DNA of 64,000 nucleotides. It comes from Salegentibacter sp. R32. GTDB lineage: Bacteria; Bacteroidota; Bacteroidia; Flavobacteriales; Flavobacteriaceae. Positions 1 to 8,380 of the stretch are shown here, piece after piece. The stretch covers positions 32,511 to 96,510 of the forward strand of contig NZ_RXOM01000014.1 in NCBI RefSeq assembly GCF_008692195.1. Reading direction: 5' to 3'. Both the position numbers and the translations under genes were made by a program. Every line of letters starts with the position of its first letter. Positions within the stretch are counted from its first letter, which is position 1. The notes beneath the pieces were generated by a model. It saw only the letters and a list, made by a program, of their open reading frames with translations, did not search any database and was not told where the DNA came from.

Positions 1-303
1 TACCGACTTATTAAAAACTTAAGCTATTCTAATGGAATGTTTAGTTTAATGTTTTTTGAAAGTCCGCATTTACATGATTATGGAACGATCTATAGTTGGA
101 ATGGGAATGATGCCATTTTATTTGATCCAATCGAAGAAGCTGGGGGCTATTCTTTTGCTAAAAATATGACTACTTATCATCTAAGGAATAATAAGCTCTA
201 TTTCACCTATGATGACAGTCGGCATATTCTAGATTTGTCTAGCCAATCATTTGTACGGCATAGCATTGCTGGACCGAATACTTCAAAAATTGTTTTTGAG
301 TAG
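1..303 (+). CDS. C-terminal part of an unidentified protein (cut by window start)
   Basis: The reading frame is open from base 1 and closes with TAG at 301-303, so this is the last ~100 codons of a gene that begins outside the window; the internal ATG at 37 need not be its start. The visible part is rich in aromatic and polar residues (for example FFESPHLHDYG and SWNGNDAILFDP) with alternating hydrophobic stretches that suggest beta structure. I recognise no family. It lies on the same strand as the rhamnose cluster but is separated from it by 440 bp, so a functional link cannot be claimed. Confidence 0.6.
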   Translation, partial: YRLIKNLSYSNGMFSLMFFESPHLHDYGTIYSWNGNDAILFDPIEEAGGYSFAKNMTTYHLRNNKLYFTYDDSRHILDLSSQSFVRHSIAGPNTSKIVFE

Positions 304-592
304 GGGAGGCCAAGTTAGCTATAGAAGCTAGATGCTCGTGAGTCATTCTGAACCTAAACCGCCGGTAGGCAGGCTTGTTTCTTTTTCATCTTTTAAAGGA
401 AGGTTGGGACTCTGAAAGAAACTAAATATCCTTTTTCTCTTATAGGGAGACGGAAGCTGAATATGAAAAGTAAATCGTTTATTTCAAGTAAGGGTTATCC
501 CTTTACCTTTTTTACTTTTAGCGCAGACAGTTTAACGCTATAAAAAAGAATGCCAACTTTGAAGGCATTATACTTAAATTTTATTAAATTCC

Positions 593-676
593 GTGTACCA
601 CAGTTGACAACAGAAATGATATAATCTTGATTTTTTTACTTGTAGTACACATCAGTTGATATGGCTAGCAGTACAC
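593..676 (+). promoter_or_regulatory. Three GTAC-centred repeats, candidate operator of the rhamnose cluster
   Basis: The motif GTRGTACAC appears at 642-650 (gtagtacac), as a near match at 668-676 (gcagtacac), and inverted at 593-601 (gtgtaccac). The first two sites are each followed closely by cagttga (601-607 and 653-659), so the unit is a diverged direct repeat. The third site falls just where a -33 element would lie relative to the candidate -7 box at 706-713. This arrangement fits a sugar-responsive repressor (GntR- or LacI-like), but no regulator gene is in the window; that assignment is inference. Confidence 0.4.
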
Positions 677-705
677 TACAGGATGGAAGCCTTTTTGTTA
701 AAAAC

Positions 706-713
706 TACATTTG
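706..713 (+). promoter_or_regulatory. Candidate -7 promoter box (TAnnTTTG)
   Basis: The sequence tacatttg exactly fits the Bacteroidota -7 consensus TAnnTTTG and ends 30 bp before the ATG at 744. I do not see a convincing TTG -33 element at the usual spacing, so the promoter may depend on an activator or be weak. Confidence 0.35.
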
Positions 714-743
714 AAAAGCTTTAATTGAAACAATAAAATTAAA

Positions 744-2840
744 ATGGAAAAAACTTTTCAGTACGTAGACTATCTCTGGGATGAAGCTAAAGCTGCCGAA
801 TTGGGTGACGATCAGGTAGCTTTGTTTTTATACCGATCAAATATATTAGGTGCCGATCTAAGAATTACCAATTATGGCGGTGGAAATACCAGCTGTAAAA
901 CCATCGAAAAAGATCCGCTAACTAACGAAGATGTAGAAGTAATGTGGGTTAAAGGTTCTGGTGGTGATATTGGTACGTTGACTCGTAAAGGAATTGCCGG
1001 TTTATATACTGAACGCCTTAGAAACCTTAAAAATGTTTACGGTGGTTTAGAAGATGAAGACCGAATGGTAGGACTTTTCAATCACTGTATTTATGATCTG
1101 GATAGTAAAGCACCTTCCATCGATACTCCGCTTCACGGATTATTACCTTTTAAACATATAGATCACCTGCACCCAGATGCGCTTATTGCGGTTGCGGCTG
1201 CAAAAGATAGCGAACAGGTTACTAAAGAAATTTGGGGCGATACAATGGGTTGGGTTCCGTGGCAACGTCCTGGTTTCGATTTAGGGCTTCAGCTAGAAAA
1301 ATGTTTGGAAGAAAACCCAGGAATTAGAGGAATCGTATTAGGTAGCCACGGTTTATTTACCTGGGGCGATACTTCTTACGATTGCTACGTAAATAGTCTG
1401 GAAGTGATCGAAATGGCTTCAGATTATATTGAAAAGAAAATCAAAGAAAACGAAGAAGTTTTTGGCGGACAAAAACTAAAATCTTTACCTGCGGAAGAGC
1501 GTAAAGAAAAAGCTGCCGAGTTAATGCCGTTACTTCGCGGATTGGCTTCTTCAGAAAATCAAATGATCGGTCATTTTACCGATAGCGACACCGTTTTACA
1601 ATATATAAATAGTAATGATCTGGAGCGTTTGGCACCAATGGGAACTTCGTGTCCTGATCATTTTCTACGGACTAAAATTCAGCCGCTTATCTTGACCTTA
1701 GATCCATCAGACGATGTAACCGATACCGAAGCTACGCTGAAAAAATTAGAGCCTTCTTTTGAAAAATATCGAGAAGAATATCGCCAATATTACGAAAATC
1801 ATAAACACGCCAATAGTCCGGCAATGCGGGATCCTAATCCGGTGATCATTATTTATCCAGGTGTTGGGATGTTCAGTTTTGCAAAGAACAAACAAACTAC
1901 TCGTGTAGCCAGTGAATTCTATGTAAATGCGATCAATGTGATGCGTGGTGCCGAAGCGATTACTGAATATACTTCCTTACCAAGACAAGAGGCTTTTGAT
2001 ATCGAATATTGGTTATTAGAAGAGGCAAAATTACAAAGGATGCCCGCAGAAAAACCACTTTCGCGCAAAGTAGCAATCGTAACCGGAGCTGCCGGCGGAA
2101 TTGGAAAAGCGATCGCCGATAAATTGGTTGCTGAAGGTGCTAACGTAGTGCTAACCGATATTAGTCAGGAGAATTTAGAGGAAGCTTTAGCGACTTACAA
2201 ACGTGACGAAGCTGCGATTGCACTTTGCGATGTAACCAAAGAAGAGTCGATAGAAAAGGCTTACAAAGAAGCGAATCTTGCCTTTGGTGGTGTAGATATC
2301 GTGGTTCATTCGGCAGGATTGGCAATTTCAAAATCTTTACCAGATACTACCCTAAAAGATTGGGAACTATTGCAAAATGTATTGGTGAAAGGTCAGTTTT
2401 TGATGGCACAAAAAGGCGTTGAAATTATGCGCAAGCAAGGCTTAGGTGGTGATATTGTAAATATCGCCAGTAAAAACGGACTAGTCTCTGGCCCCAACAA
2501 TGTTGGCTACGGAACTGCAAAAGCAGCGCAACAACATATGACGCGTTTATTAGCTGCGGAATTAGGTGGCGATCATATTCGTGTGAATACGGTGAATCCA
2601 GATGGAGTGATCGTTGGAAGTAAGATTTGGGAAGGCGATTGGGCTGAAGGTCGAGCAAAAGCTCACGGAATTAAAGTTGAAGACCTTCCTGCGCATTACG
2701 CCAAAAGAAACTTATTAAATGAAATTATCTTACCAGAAGATATCGCAAACGGCGTATTTGCCTGCGTAGGCGTCTTGGATAAAAGCACCGGAAACACCAT
2801 TAATGTAGATGGCGGTATGGCGAATGCTTTTGTGAGATAA
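744..2840 (+). CDS. rhaEW: Bifunctional L-rhamnulose-1-phosphate aldolase / L-lactaldehyde dehydrogenase
   Basis: A 698-residue fusion. The N-terminal part (about residues 20-420) is a class II aldolase/adducin-type domain with a His-rich metal site (HIDHLHPDALIAV, near residue 138). The C-terminal part (about 440-698) is a short-chain dehydrogenase with the Rossmann motif TGAAGGIG near residue 447 and the catalytic Tyr589/Lys593 pair in YGTAK. In this family the aldolase splits L-rhamnulose-1-phosphate into DHAP and L-lactaldehyde, and the dehydrogenase oxidises the lactaldehyde to L-lactate. Length and domain order match the known bifunctional enzymes (B. subtilis RhaEW type). It is the first gene of the rhamnose cluster, and the lactate dehydrogenase at 7011 would take the next step. 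Confidence 0.9.
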   Translation: MEKTFQYVDYLWDEAKAAELGDDQVALFLYRSNILGADLRITNYGGGNTSCKTIEKDPLTNEDVEVMWVKGSGGDIGTLTRKGIAGLYTERLRNLKNVYGGLEDEDRMVGLFNHCIYDLDSKAPSIDTPLHGLLPFKHIDHLHPDALIAVAAAKDSEQVTKEIWGDTMGWVPWQRPGFDLGLQLEKCLEENPGIRGIVLGSHGLFTWGDTSYDCYVNSLEVIEMASDYIEKKIKENEEVFGGQKLKSLPAEERKEKAAELMPLLRGLASSENQMIGHFTDSDTVLQYINSNDLERLAPMGTSCPDHFLRTKIQPLILTLDPSDDVTDTEATLKKLEPSFEKYREEYRQYYENHKHANSPAMRDPNPVIIIYPGVGMFSFAKNKQTTRVASEFYVNAINVMRGAEAITEYTSLPRQEAFDIEYWLLEEAKLQRMPAEKPLSRKVAIVTGAAGGIGKAIADKLVAEGANVVLTDISQENLEEALATYKRDEAAIALCDVTKEESIEKAYKEANLAFGGVDIVVHSAGLAISKSLPDTTLKDWELLQNVLVKGQFLMAQKGVEIMRKQGLGGDIVNIASKNGLVSGPNNVGYGTAKAAQQHMTRLLAAELGGDHIRVNTVNPDGVIVGSKIWEGDWAEGRAKAHGIKVEDLPAHYAKRNLLNEIILPEDIANGVFACVGVLDKSTGNTINVDGGMANAFVR

Positions 2841-2936
2841 AGTTTAGATATGAGTAATTAGATTTTAGAGTCTAGATACTAGAAAATAGATTTTAGAACT
2901 TAGAGAATCGAGAAAGGAATTAGGAAAAAATTTTTT

Positions 2937-3052
2937 GTCATCCTGAACCTGACCGTCCGGCAGGCGGGCTTGTTTCAGGATCTCATCCAGCTGAGAACGT
3001 GATGAGATTCCGTGTCAAGCCTGCCTCGCCGGCAGGCAGGCACGGAATGACG
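2937..3052. repeat. Inverted pair of intergenic hairpin repeats with GC-rich palindrome inserts
   Basis: The left unit (2937-2987) starts gtcatcctgaac and ends tttcaggatctcatc; the right unit (3001-3052) runs the other way from gatgagattcc to ggaatgacg. Each carries in its loop a GC-rich palindrome containing ccggcagg. The plain form without the insert is seen at 6881-6911. The pair can fold into one large hairpin and may act as a transcription end or mRNA 3' stabiliser for rhaEW. Confidence 0.75.
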
Positions 3053-3087
3053 ATAGAAAAAGGTTTAGATTTAAATTGAGAATATTG

Positions 3088-3303
3088 TCCTACTTTTTAA
3101 TTCCGTAGCAATTGTAGAAAAATGGCGCAGCGCTGGATGTGGAGCAAGGGATTAGTGAAACGGTTTCCCTTGCGCAGGATAAGTTATTTTTATAACAATT
3201 CAAGGAAATAAAAATAAGACTAGACTTTCCTGCCCGCCTGACTGCCGTCAGGCAAGTTCCGGCAGGCGGGTTTGCTACTTTTTTTGGCAATGAAAAAAAG
3301 TAG
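3088..3303. repeat. Long intergenic repeat, copy 1, with a nested 42-bp palindrome
   Basis: This block is shared with 8381-8554: both begin tcctactttttaattccgta, contain gaaacggtttcccttgcgca, and end in a hairpin (ctacttttt ... aaaaagtag). Copy 1 differs by a 42-bp GC-rich palindrome at 3229-3270 (cccgcctg ... caggcggg) placed between cttt and tttg. In copy 2 those flanks join directly as gacttttttgctact. The insertion is clean. The conserved internal stems suggest a structured element, but no function is known to me. Confidence 0.75.
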
Positions 3304-3368
3304 GGAGAAGTAAATTGAATAAGAAATTAATAACTCTAAGTTCTAAAATTTTAAAATAAAACAAGTGC

Positions 3369-3445
3369 GTCACCCTGAACTTGATTCAGGGTCTCATCCG
3401 GAGTCAAAAATACTTGATGAGATCCCGGATCAAGTCCGGGATGAC
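3369..3445. repeat. Inverted pair of gtcat..ctcatc hairpin repeats
   Basis: The left unit (3369-3398) is a hairpin formed by ccctgaac and ttcagggt; the right unit (3416-3445) is the reverse orientation with arms tcccgga and tccggga. Neither carries the GC-rich insert. They end only 20 bp before the start codon of the isomerase gene, so the mRNA leader of rhaI would begin within or just after them. Confidence 0.7.
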
Positions 3446-3465
3446 GATAAAAATTCTTTAAAAGG

Positions 3466-4746
3466 ATGAAAATAAATACTGATCAACTATCAGAATTCAA
3501 TAAAAAGCAAAACGATTCATTCGAAAATGAAATCGATTACATTAAAAATAAGTTTGCTAAAAAAGGAATCTCGATAGATGAAATTATACAAAAATTAGCC
3601 GATTTTCAGGTGGCGATTCCGAGTTGGGCTTTAGGTGCCGGCGGAACGCGATTTGGTCGCTTTTCTTACGGAGGAGAACCTTCTTCTTTAGAACAAAAGT
3701 TAGATGATATTGGCATTTTACACGCGCTCACCAAAACGGCGGGTGCGGTGTCGTTGCATATTCCGTGGGATATTCCGGAAGATGTAAACGCGATCAAAGA
3801 TATTGCTAAAAGTCACGATATCATTTTTGATGCAATGAATTCGAATACCTTTCAGGATCAACCTGATGCAAAAGAGAGCTATAAATTCGGCTCCTTAAAT
3901 AGCATCAATGAAGCTTCTCGTGAATATGCAGTAGAACACAATAAAGAAGTAATTCGAATTGGAGAACAACTCGGTTCTAAAAGCTTAACCGTTTGGTTGG
4001 CAGATGGAGCAAGTTTCCCGGGACAATTGAATTTTCAAAATGCGTTGCAAAACACCGAAAAAAGCCTGAAAGAAATCTATGCTTCAATGCCAGAGGACTG
4101 GAAGCTTTTTATCGAATATAAACCTTACGAACCTAACTTTTATAGCACGACAATACAGGATTGGGGAACTTCGTTTATGTTAGCCAATGCTTGTGGGGAT
4201 CGCGCTTTCACTTTGGTCGATTTAGGTCATCATTTACCAAATACCAATATCGAGCAAATCGTGGCGACCTTAATGTATAAATGCAAGTTAGGCGGATTCC
4301 ATTTTAACGATAGTAAATACGGTGACGACGATTTAACGGTAGGTTCCATTAAGCCTTATGCCTTGTTCTTAATTTTTAATGAATTGGTTTACGGAATGGA
4401 AAATAATCCGCAAAATCCTTATCCAGCCTGGATGATCGATGCGAGTCATAATATCAAAGATCCACTGGAAGATTTATTACAATCACTGGAAGCTATTTTG
4501 ATTGCTTATGCTCAGGCGCTGTTAGTCGATCAAAAAGCATTGAAAGAAGCGCAACAGAATAATGACGTTACCAAATGTCAGGAAATTTTACAGGATGCGT
4601 ATAGAACAGATGTTCGCCCGATCGTAAAAGCAGCTAGAGCTAAAAGTGGCGCAGCTGTAAATCCTATTGAAGCCTATCGCGCATTCGATGTTCGTAAAAC
4701 GCTAATCGAAGCCCGCGGATTAAAAACGGTAGCAACGGGATTGTAG
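3466..4746 (+). CDS. rhaI: L-rhamnose isomerase (RhaI type)
   Basis: This 426-residue protein interconverts L-rhamnose and L-rhamnulose. It resembles the Pseudomonas-type rhamnose isomerase family (TIM barrel, two metal ions) rather than E. coli RhaA. Visible support includes the N-terminal segment SWALGAGGTRFGRF, and the metal-ligand regions FIEYKPYEP (near residue 216), LVDLGHHLPN and GFHFNDSKYGDDD. The length is that of full members of the family. The ATG at 3466 gives the usual N-terminus. It lies between the aldolase and the kinase genes of the same pathway, which supports rhamnose as the substrate. Confidence 0.92.
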   Translation: MKINTDQLSEFNKKQNDSFENEIDYIKNKFAKKGISIDEIIQKLADFQVAIPSWALGAGGTRFGRFSYGGEPSSLEQKLDDIGILHALTKTAGAVSLHIPWDIPEDVNAIKDIAKSHDIIFDAMNSNTFQDQPDAKESYKFGSLNSINEASREYAVEHNKEVIRIGEQLGSKSLTVWLADGASFPGQLNFQNALQNTEKSLKEIYASMPEDWKLFIEYKPYEPNFYSTTIQDWGTSFMLANACGDRAFTLVDLGHHLPNTNIEQIVATLMYKCKLGGFHFNDSKYGDDDLTVGSIKPYALFLIFNELVYGMENNPQNPYPAWMIDASHNIKDPLEDLLQSLEAILIAYAQALLVDQKALKEAQQNNDVTKCQEILQDAYRTDVRPIVKAARAKSGAAVNPIEAYRAFDVRKTLIEARGLKTVATGL

Positions 4747-4862
4747 AAGTTAGAAGTTAGATTTGAGAAATGAGATTTTTAGAAAATAGAATATAGAGAA
4801 TAGACTAGAGATTAGAAATTAGACAATTTGAAAATATGTTGATTTGAAAATGAAGGTGAATT

Positions 4863-4920
4863 GTCACTTCGAGTGATTTTATTGAAGCAATAGCGGAAAT
4901 AAAATTATATCGAGAAGTAA
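4863..4920. repeat. Interspersed cacttcgagtg..cgagaagtaa repeat
   Basis: A ~58-bp element bounded by gtcacttcgagtgatttt and tatcgagaagtaa. Close relatives are at 16668-16724, 19233-19290, 48834-48886, 48908-48950 (inverted) and as a tandem array at 56480-56730. Its ends (cttcgag / ctcgaag) are partly complementary, so each copy can fold. Confidence 0.7.
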
Positions 4921-4988
4921 TTAGGAATGAGATTCTAGAAATTAGAATATAGAGAATAGACTTAAGAATCAGGATACAAAATAAGTTC

Positions 4989-5084
4989 GTCATCCCGGAC
5001 TTGATCCGGGATCTCATCCTGTTTTTAAAAGTTTGATGAAATTCTGAAACAAACCCGCCTGCCGGACTGGCAGGTTCAGAATGA
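4989..5084. repeat. Inverted pair of hairpin repeats; right unit carries the GC palindrome
   Basis: The left unit (4989-5018) is the plain hairpin with arms tcccgga/tccggga. The right unit (5033-5084) is the ctgaaacaa|gttcagaatgac form interrupted by a 21-bp palindromic insert between caa and gttc. Comparison with the uninterrupted sequence at 6881-6911 shows that the insert is precise. Confidence 0.75.
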
Positions 5085-5229
5085 CGAAAGAAAAGTCTAA
5101 CATCTAAACTCTAAAAGCGAAGCGATCTAAAATCTAAGAAACTGCGCGAGGAATTGCAGCGTAAAGCCTGCCTCGCCGACAGGCAGGCCCGACCTGTAAG
5201 GTCGCGCCCCAAATAAGATTACAATTAAA

Positions 5230-6615
5230 ATGAATAAAAAGAAAGTAACTGCTGTTTTTGATATTGGGAAAACCAACAAGAAATTTTTCCTGTTCGATAA
5301 GGATTATCAGGAGGTTTTTCGGGATTATACGCGTTTGCCGCTAACGGTAGATGAGGATGGTTATCCTACCGAAGATATTACGCTTTTACGACAGTGGATC
5401 AAAGATACGTTTCATTCGATTTTAGAAAGTGAAGAATATGAAGTAAAATCGATCAATTTTTCGACGTATGGGGCGAGTTTAGTGCATTTAGATCATCACG
5501 GAAATGTGTTGACGCCTTTATATAACTACACGAAACCGATTGAGAAGGAAATTACTGATGAATTTTATGCGAAATATGGCGGCGAATTAAAGATCGCCAA
5601 AGAGACCGCTTCACCACAATCGGGAATGCTAAATTCGGGATTACAGTTGTTTTGGCTGAAGAAAAAATACCCCGAGATTTTTAACAAAATCAAGTATACG
5701 CTTCATCTTCCGCAGTATTTATCGTTTTTATTTACGGGTATTCCAGTGAGCGAATATACCTCGATCGGTTGCCACACTAATTTGTGGGATTTTGATAAGG
5801 AAGATTATCACAAATGGGTTTATTCAGAAGGTTTCGATCAGTTATTCGGACCAATTATTCCGACCGCGAGTAGTATTAACACTTCTTACAAAGGAAAAAA
5901 GATAAAAATCGGTGTGGGGATTCACGATAGTTCTTCAGCATTATTACCCTATATTTTAAGTAAGAAAAAGCCATTTTTATTGCTATCTACGGGAACTTGG
6001 AGTATTTCGCTGAATCCGTTTAACGAAGAAAGTTTAGCAGAAGAAGATATTAAAAACAATTGTCTGAACTACCTGCGTGTCGACGGGAAACGGGTAAAAG
6101 CTTCTCGTTTTTTTATGGGGAATGAATACAGAATTCAGGTAGAAAAACTCGGCGAATACTACGGAAAGGAATACGGGTATCACCGTGATGTAAAGTTTGA
6201 TCAAGACCTCTATTTAAGATTGATTGAAAAACCTTCAATTTATTTCAAATTTGAAGGAATTTCATTGCAACGGAAAGAATTACACCAAACCGATTTGAAG
6301 CCTTTTCCAACTTTTGAAGAAGCCTATCATCAATTAATGATCGAGCTGATGGAATTACAGATTCATACCATTAGAAATGCGATAGGAAATTCACCTATTT
6401 ATAAAATTTACATCGATGGTGGTTTTACCGATAATGATGTGTTTATGAAGTTAATGGCGCATCATTTTAGTGAATTTAAGGTATTATCGACGCATTCGCC
6501 TTTAGGTTCAGCCTTAGGTGCAGCGATGGTGATTTCTAATAAAAAGGTAGATTCTAAATTTTTAAAAGAAAACTACCGAATGAAGAAATTAGTTCCGCTG
6601 CTGTTAACGAAGTAG
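5230..6615 (+). CDS. rhaB: FGGY-family carbohydrate kinase, probable L-rhamnulokinase
   Basis: A 461-residue FGGY kinase expected to phosphorylate L-rhamnulose at O-1 with ATP. The first ATP-binding element is visible at residues 10-22 (DIGKTNKKFFLFD); the second half has GVGIHDSSSAL (near 235), LLSTGTWSISL (near 255) and the adenosine-site motif YIDGGFTDNDVF (near 397). The sequence is not a close match to enterobacterial RhaB as far as I can judge. The specificity therefore rests mainly on its position between the isomerase and the lactate dehydrogenase, and another deoxy-ketose is possible. The gene symbol is by context. Confidence 0.75.
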   Translation: MNKKKVTAVFDIGKTNKKFFLFDKDYQEVFRDYTRLPLTVDEDGYPTEDITLLRQWIKDTFHSILESEEYEVKSINFSTYGASLVHLDHHGNVLTPLYNYTKPIEKEITDEFYAKYGGELKIAKETASPQSGMLNSGLQLFWLKKKYPEIFNKIKYTLHLPQYLSFLFTGIPVSEYTSIGCHTNLWDFDKEDYHKWVYSEGFDQLFGPIIPTASSINTSYKGKKIKIGVGIHDSSSALLPYILSKKKPFLLLSTGTWSISLNPFNEESLAEEDIKNNCLNYLRVDGKRVKASRFFMGNEYRIQVEKLGEYYGKEYGYHRDVKFDQDLYLRLIEKPSIYFKFEGISLQRKELHQTDLKPFPTFEEAYHQLMIELMELQIHTIRNAIGNSPIYKIYIDGGFTDNDVFMKLMAHHFSEFKVLSTHSPLGSALGAAMVISNKKVDSKFLKENYRMKKLVPLLLTK

Positions 6616-7010
6616 TTTTTAGTAGTGAGAAGTTAGTATTGAGAGATTAGATGCTAGAAAATAGACTCTAATTTCTATTTATAGAAGAAAGTAAAATGGC
6701 CTATCGAAAGTTTATCGTAAAATTTGAAGTGAAAATGCCGTAAAATTTTAGGCTGTTTGAGCGATAGCGAGTTCCTAAAATTTAGGCATCGAATGATAAA
6801 TTTAGATAAGTGTTCGTAAGCCTTGATTTTTTGGTTCGTTTTGTATCAAGACAAAATGAACAGATTGTGTAAATAAATTTTGATGAGATTCTGAAACAAG
6901 TTCAGAATGACGAAAATAAGAGAAAACTTAAAGCTGAATACATTCAATTTTAAGCTCAAATAATATCAACTGTTAACTAGTAACCGTAAACAGTAAACTA
7001 AACTAAACCT
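6616..7010. other. 395-bp spacer with two hairpins and one plain repeat
   Basis: After an AT-rich tract there is a strong hairpin at 6743-6783 (arms aaattttagg and cctaaaattt; loop ctgtttgagcgatagcgagt). A second lies around 6817-6845 (cttgat ... atcaag), followed by a plain hairpin repeat at 6881-6911. The last 45 bp before lldD is a tract of gttaactagtaaccgtaaac words, also met in other spacers. No gene is seen. Confidence 0.65.
6881..6911. repeat. Plain (uninterrupted) ctgaaacaagttcag hairpin repeat
   Basis: tgatgagattctgaaacaag joined directly to ttcagaatgac; the arms attctgaa and ttcagaat pair. It is the reference form that shows where the GC palindrome has been inserted at 342-390, 2937-2987, 5033-5084 and 8251-8300. 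Confidence 0.7.
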
Positions 7011-8162
7011 ATGGCCTTTCCATTTAACACCGAATATCCGTCGATCGAATCGCTTCGCGAGCGTGCGCAAAAACGTATGCCGCGTTTTGCATTCGAATAC
7101 CTGGACGGAGGCTGTAACGAAAATATCAATATTAAAAGAAATACTGATGAAATTAGGGAAATTCAGCTAAAACCCAGATACCTGAAAAATTACAGTAAAT
7201 CGAGGTTAGAAACTGAATTGTTCGGTATAAAATACGATGCCCCTTTTGGGATTTCGCCCATTGGTTTACAAGGTTTAATGTGGCCAAATGCACCCGAAAT
7301 CCTGGCAAAAGCATCCTTGAAACATAACATTCCGTTTGTTTTGAGTACGGTAACTTCCACAAGTATTGAGCGAGCGAGTGAACTCACGGAAGGTCGCGCC
7401 TGGTTTCAGCTCTATCATCCTACCGAAGATTGGTTACGTGACGATATTTTAAAACGAGCTGAAGCTGCTGAAGTTCCGGTTTTGGTGATTTTATGTGATG
7501 TTCCCACCTTTGGCTATCGTCCAAAAGAGATAAGAAACGGACTCGCAATGCCGCCGCAAATGAACATCAGAAATGTATTGCAAGTTATGGGTAAACCCGC
7601 CTGGGCAATCGAAACTTTAAAGCACGGTGCGCCAAATTTTGCAACGATGAAAAAATATATGGAAAAAGGAATGAGCATCAAACAGCTTGGCGCCTGGATG
7701 AATGCTACTTTTTCCGGAAGATTAAATGAAGAAAAAATTAAACCGCTCCGTGATCTTTGGAAAGGAAAACTGGTGCTGAAAGGAGTTGTTTCTGATGAAG
7801 ATGCTGAAGAGGCGATTCGATTAGGTTTCGACGGAATTATCGTTTCCAATCACGGCGGAAGACAATTAGACGCCGGAGAATCTACCATAAAACCACTTTC
7901 TCATATTGCCGAAAAGTATAAAAATCAAATTACGGTAATGATGGATAGCGGAATAAGATCCGGTCCCGACATTGCTCGCGTTATGAGTAGCAGAGCCGAT
8001 TTTAGCTTTTTAGGACGATCATTTATGTACGGCGTTGGCGCTTTAGGCAATAAAGGCGGCGATCATACCATCGCAATGCTAAAAATGCAATTACAACAAG
8101 TTTTAGAACAGGTTTGCTGCGAAAAAGTCACCGATCTTCCGAAGTACTTGGTGAAGGATTGA
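7011..8162 (+). CDS. lldD: FMN-dependent L-lactate dehydrogenase (alpha-hydroxy-acid oxidising protein)
   Basis: A 383-residue flavoprotein of the LldD/glycolate oxidase family, expected to oxidise L-lactate to pyruvate at the inner face of the membrane and pass electrons to quinones. The family signature SNHGGRQLD is at about residues 279-287, with the catalytic His at about 281. DSGIRSGPDI and FLGRSFMYG form the C-terminal FMN-phosphate region. The length is normal. It lies between the rhamnose kinase and permease genes, which fits a role in using the L-lactate made from rhamnose by the aldolase/dehydrogenase fusion. Confidence 0.88.
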   Translation: MAFPFNTEYPSIESLRERAQKRMPRFAFEYLDGGCNENINIKRNTDEIREIQLKPRYLKNYSKSRLETELFGIKYDAPFGISPIGLQGLMWPNAPEILAKASLKHNIPFVLSTVTSTSIERASELTEGRAWFQLYHPTEDWLRDDILKRAEAAEVPVLVILCDVPTFGYRPKEIRNGLAMPPQMNIRNVLQVMGKPAWAIETLKHGAPNFATMKKYMEKGMSIKQLGAWMNATFSGRLNEEKIKPLRDLWKGKLVLKGVVSDEDAEEAIRLGFDGIIVSNHGGRQLDAGESTIKPLSHIAEKYKNQITVMMDSGIRSGPDIARVMSSRADFSFLGRSFMYGVGALGNKGGDHTIAMLKMQLQQVLEQVCCEKVTDLPKYLVKD

Positions 8163-8250
8163 TTAGAGTTGAGATTTTAGATTTTAGAAAATAGAATATA
8201 GAGATTAGACTTGAAAGCTTAGAGATGAGAATAAAGAAATAAGGAAAAGC

Positions 8251-8300
8251 GTCATCCTGGTTCTGACCGTCCGGCAGGCGGGCTTGTTTCAGGATCGCAT
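8251..8300. repeat. Hairpin repeat with GC-rich palindrome insert
   Basis: gtcatcctgg ... ttgtttcaggatcgcat with the ccggcaggcggg palindrome in the loop; closely matches 2937-2987. Confidence 0.7.
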
Positions 8301-8380
8301 ATAGCTGAGAAGTTCAAAAAATTTCTTGTCAAGAACGTAGTGATAATTGAAAAACGTTGGAATTGACAAAGTGTTTGGTG

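Larger units (their letters stand above)
304..743. other. 440-bp spacer with one palindromic repeat and the rhamnose-cluster control region
   Basis: The first half carries a degraded copy (342-390) of the intergenic hairpin that recurs in this window, with the GC-rich palindrome in its loop. The second half (about 590-715) holds three GTAC-centred motifs and a candidate -7 box, and so is the probable regulatory region of the downstream aldolase gene. I see no coding sequence here. Confidence 0.6.
2841..3465. other. 625-bp spacer built of several repeat families
   Basis: Directly after the stop is a degenerate AT-rich tract (2849-2920) with repeated tagaaaatagat-like words. Next is an inverted pair of hairpin repeats (2937-3052), a long structured repeat (3088-3303), and a second inverted pair (3369-3445). 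I see no gene. The four repeat blocks occupy most of the gap between two genes of the same pathway. Confidence 0.7.
4747..5229. other. 483-bp spacer of repeats
   Basis: It holds two copies of the tagaatatagagaatagact tract (about 4763-4805 and 4928-4962), one cacttcgagtg..cgagaagtaa repeat (4863-4920), and an inverted pair of hairpin repeats (4989-5018 and 5033-5084). A further GC palindrome (about 5164-5192, gcctgcctcgcc..ggcaggc) precedes the kinase start. No gene is visible. Confidence 0.7.

Noticed and set aside
3090..3290. A 66-codon - strand frame in the rhaEW-rhaI spacer
   Set aside because: It lies entirely within the long intergenic repeat and its nested palindrome, and the second copy of the repeat does not keep the frame.
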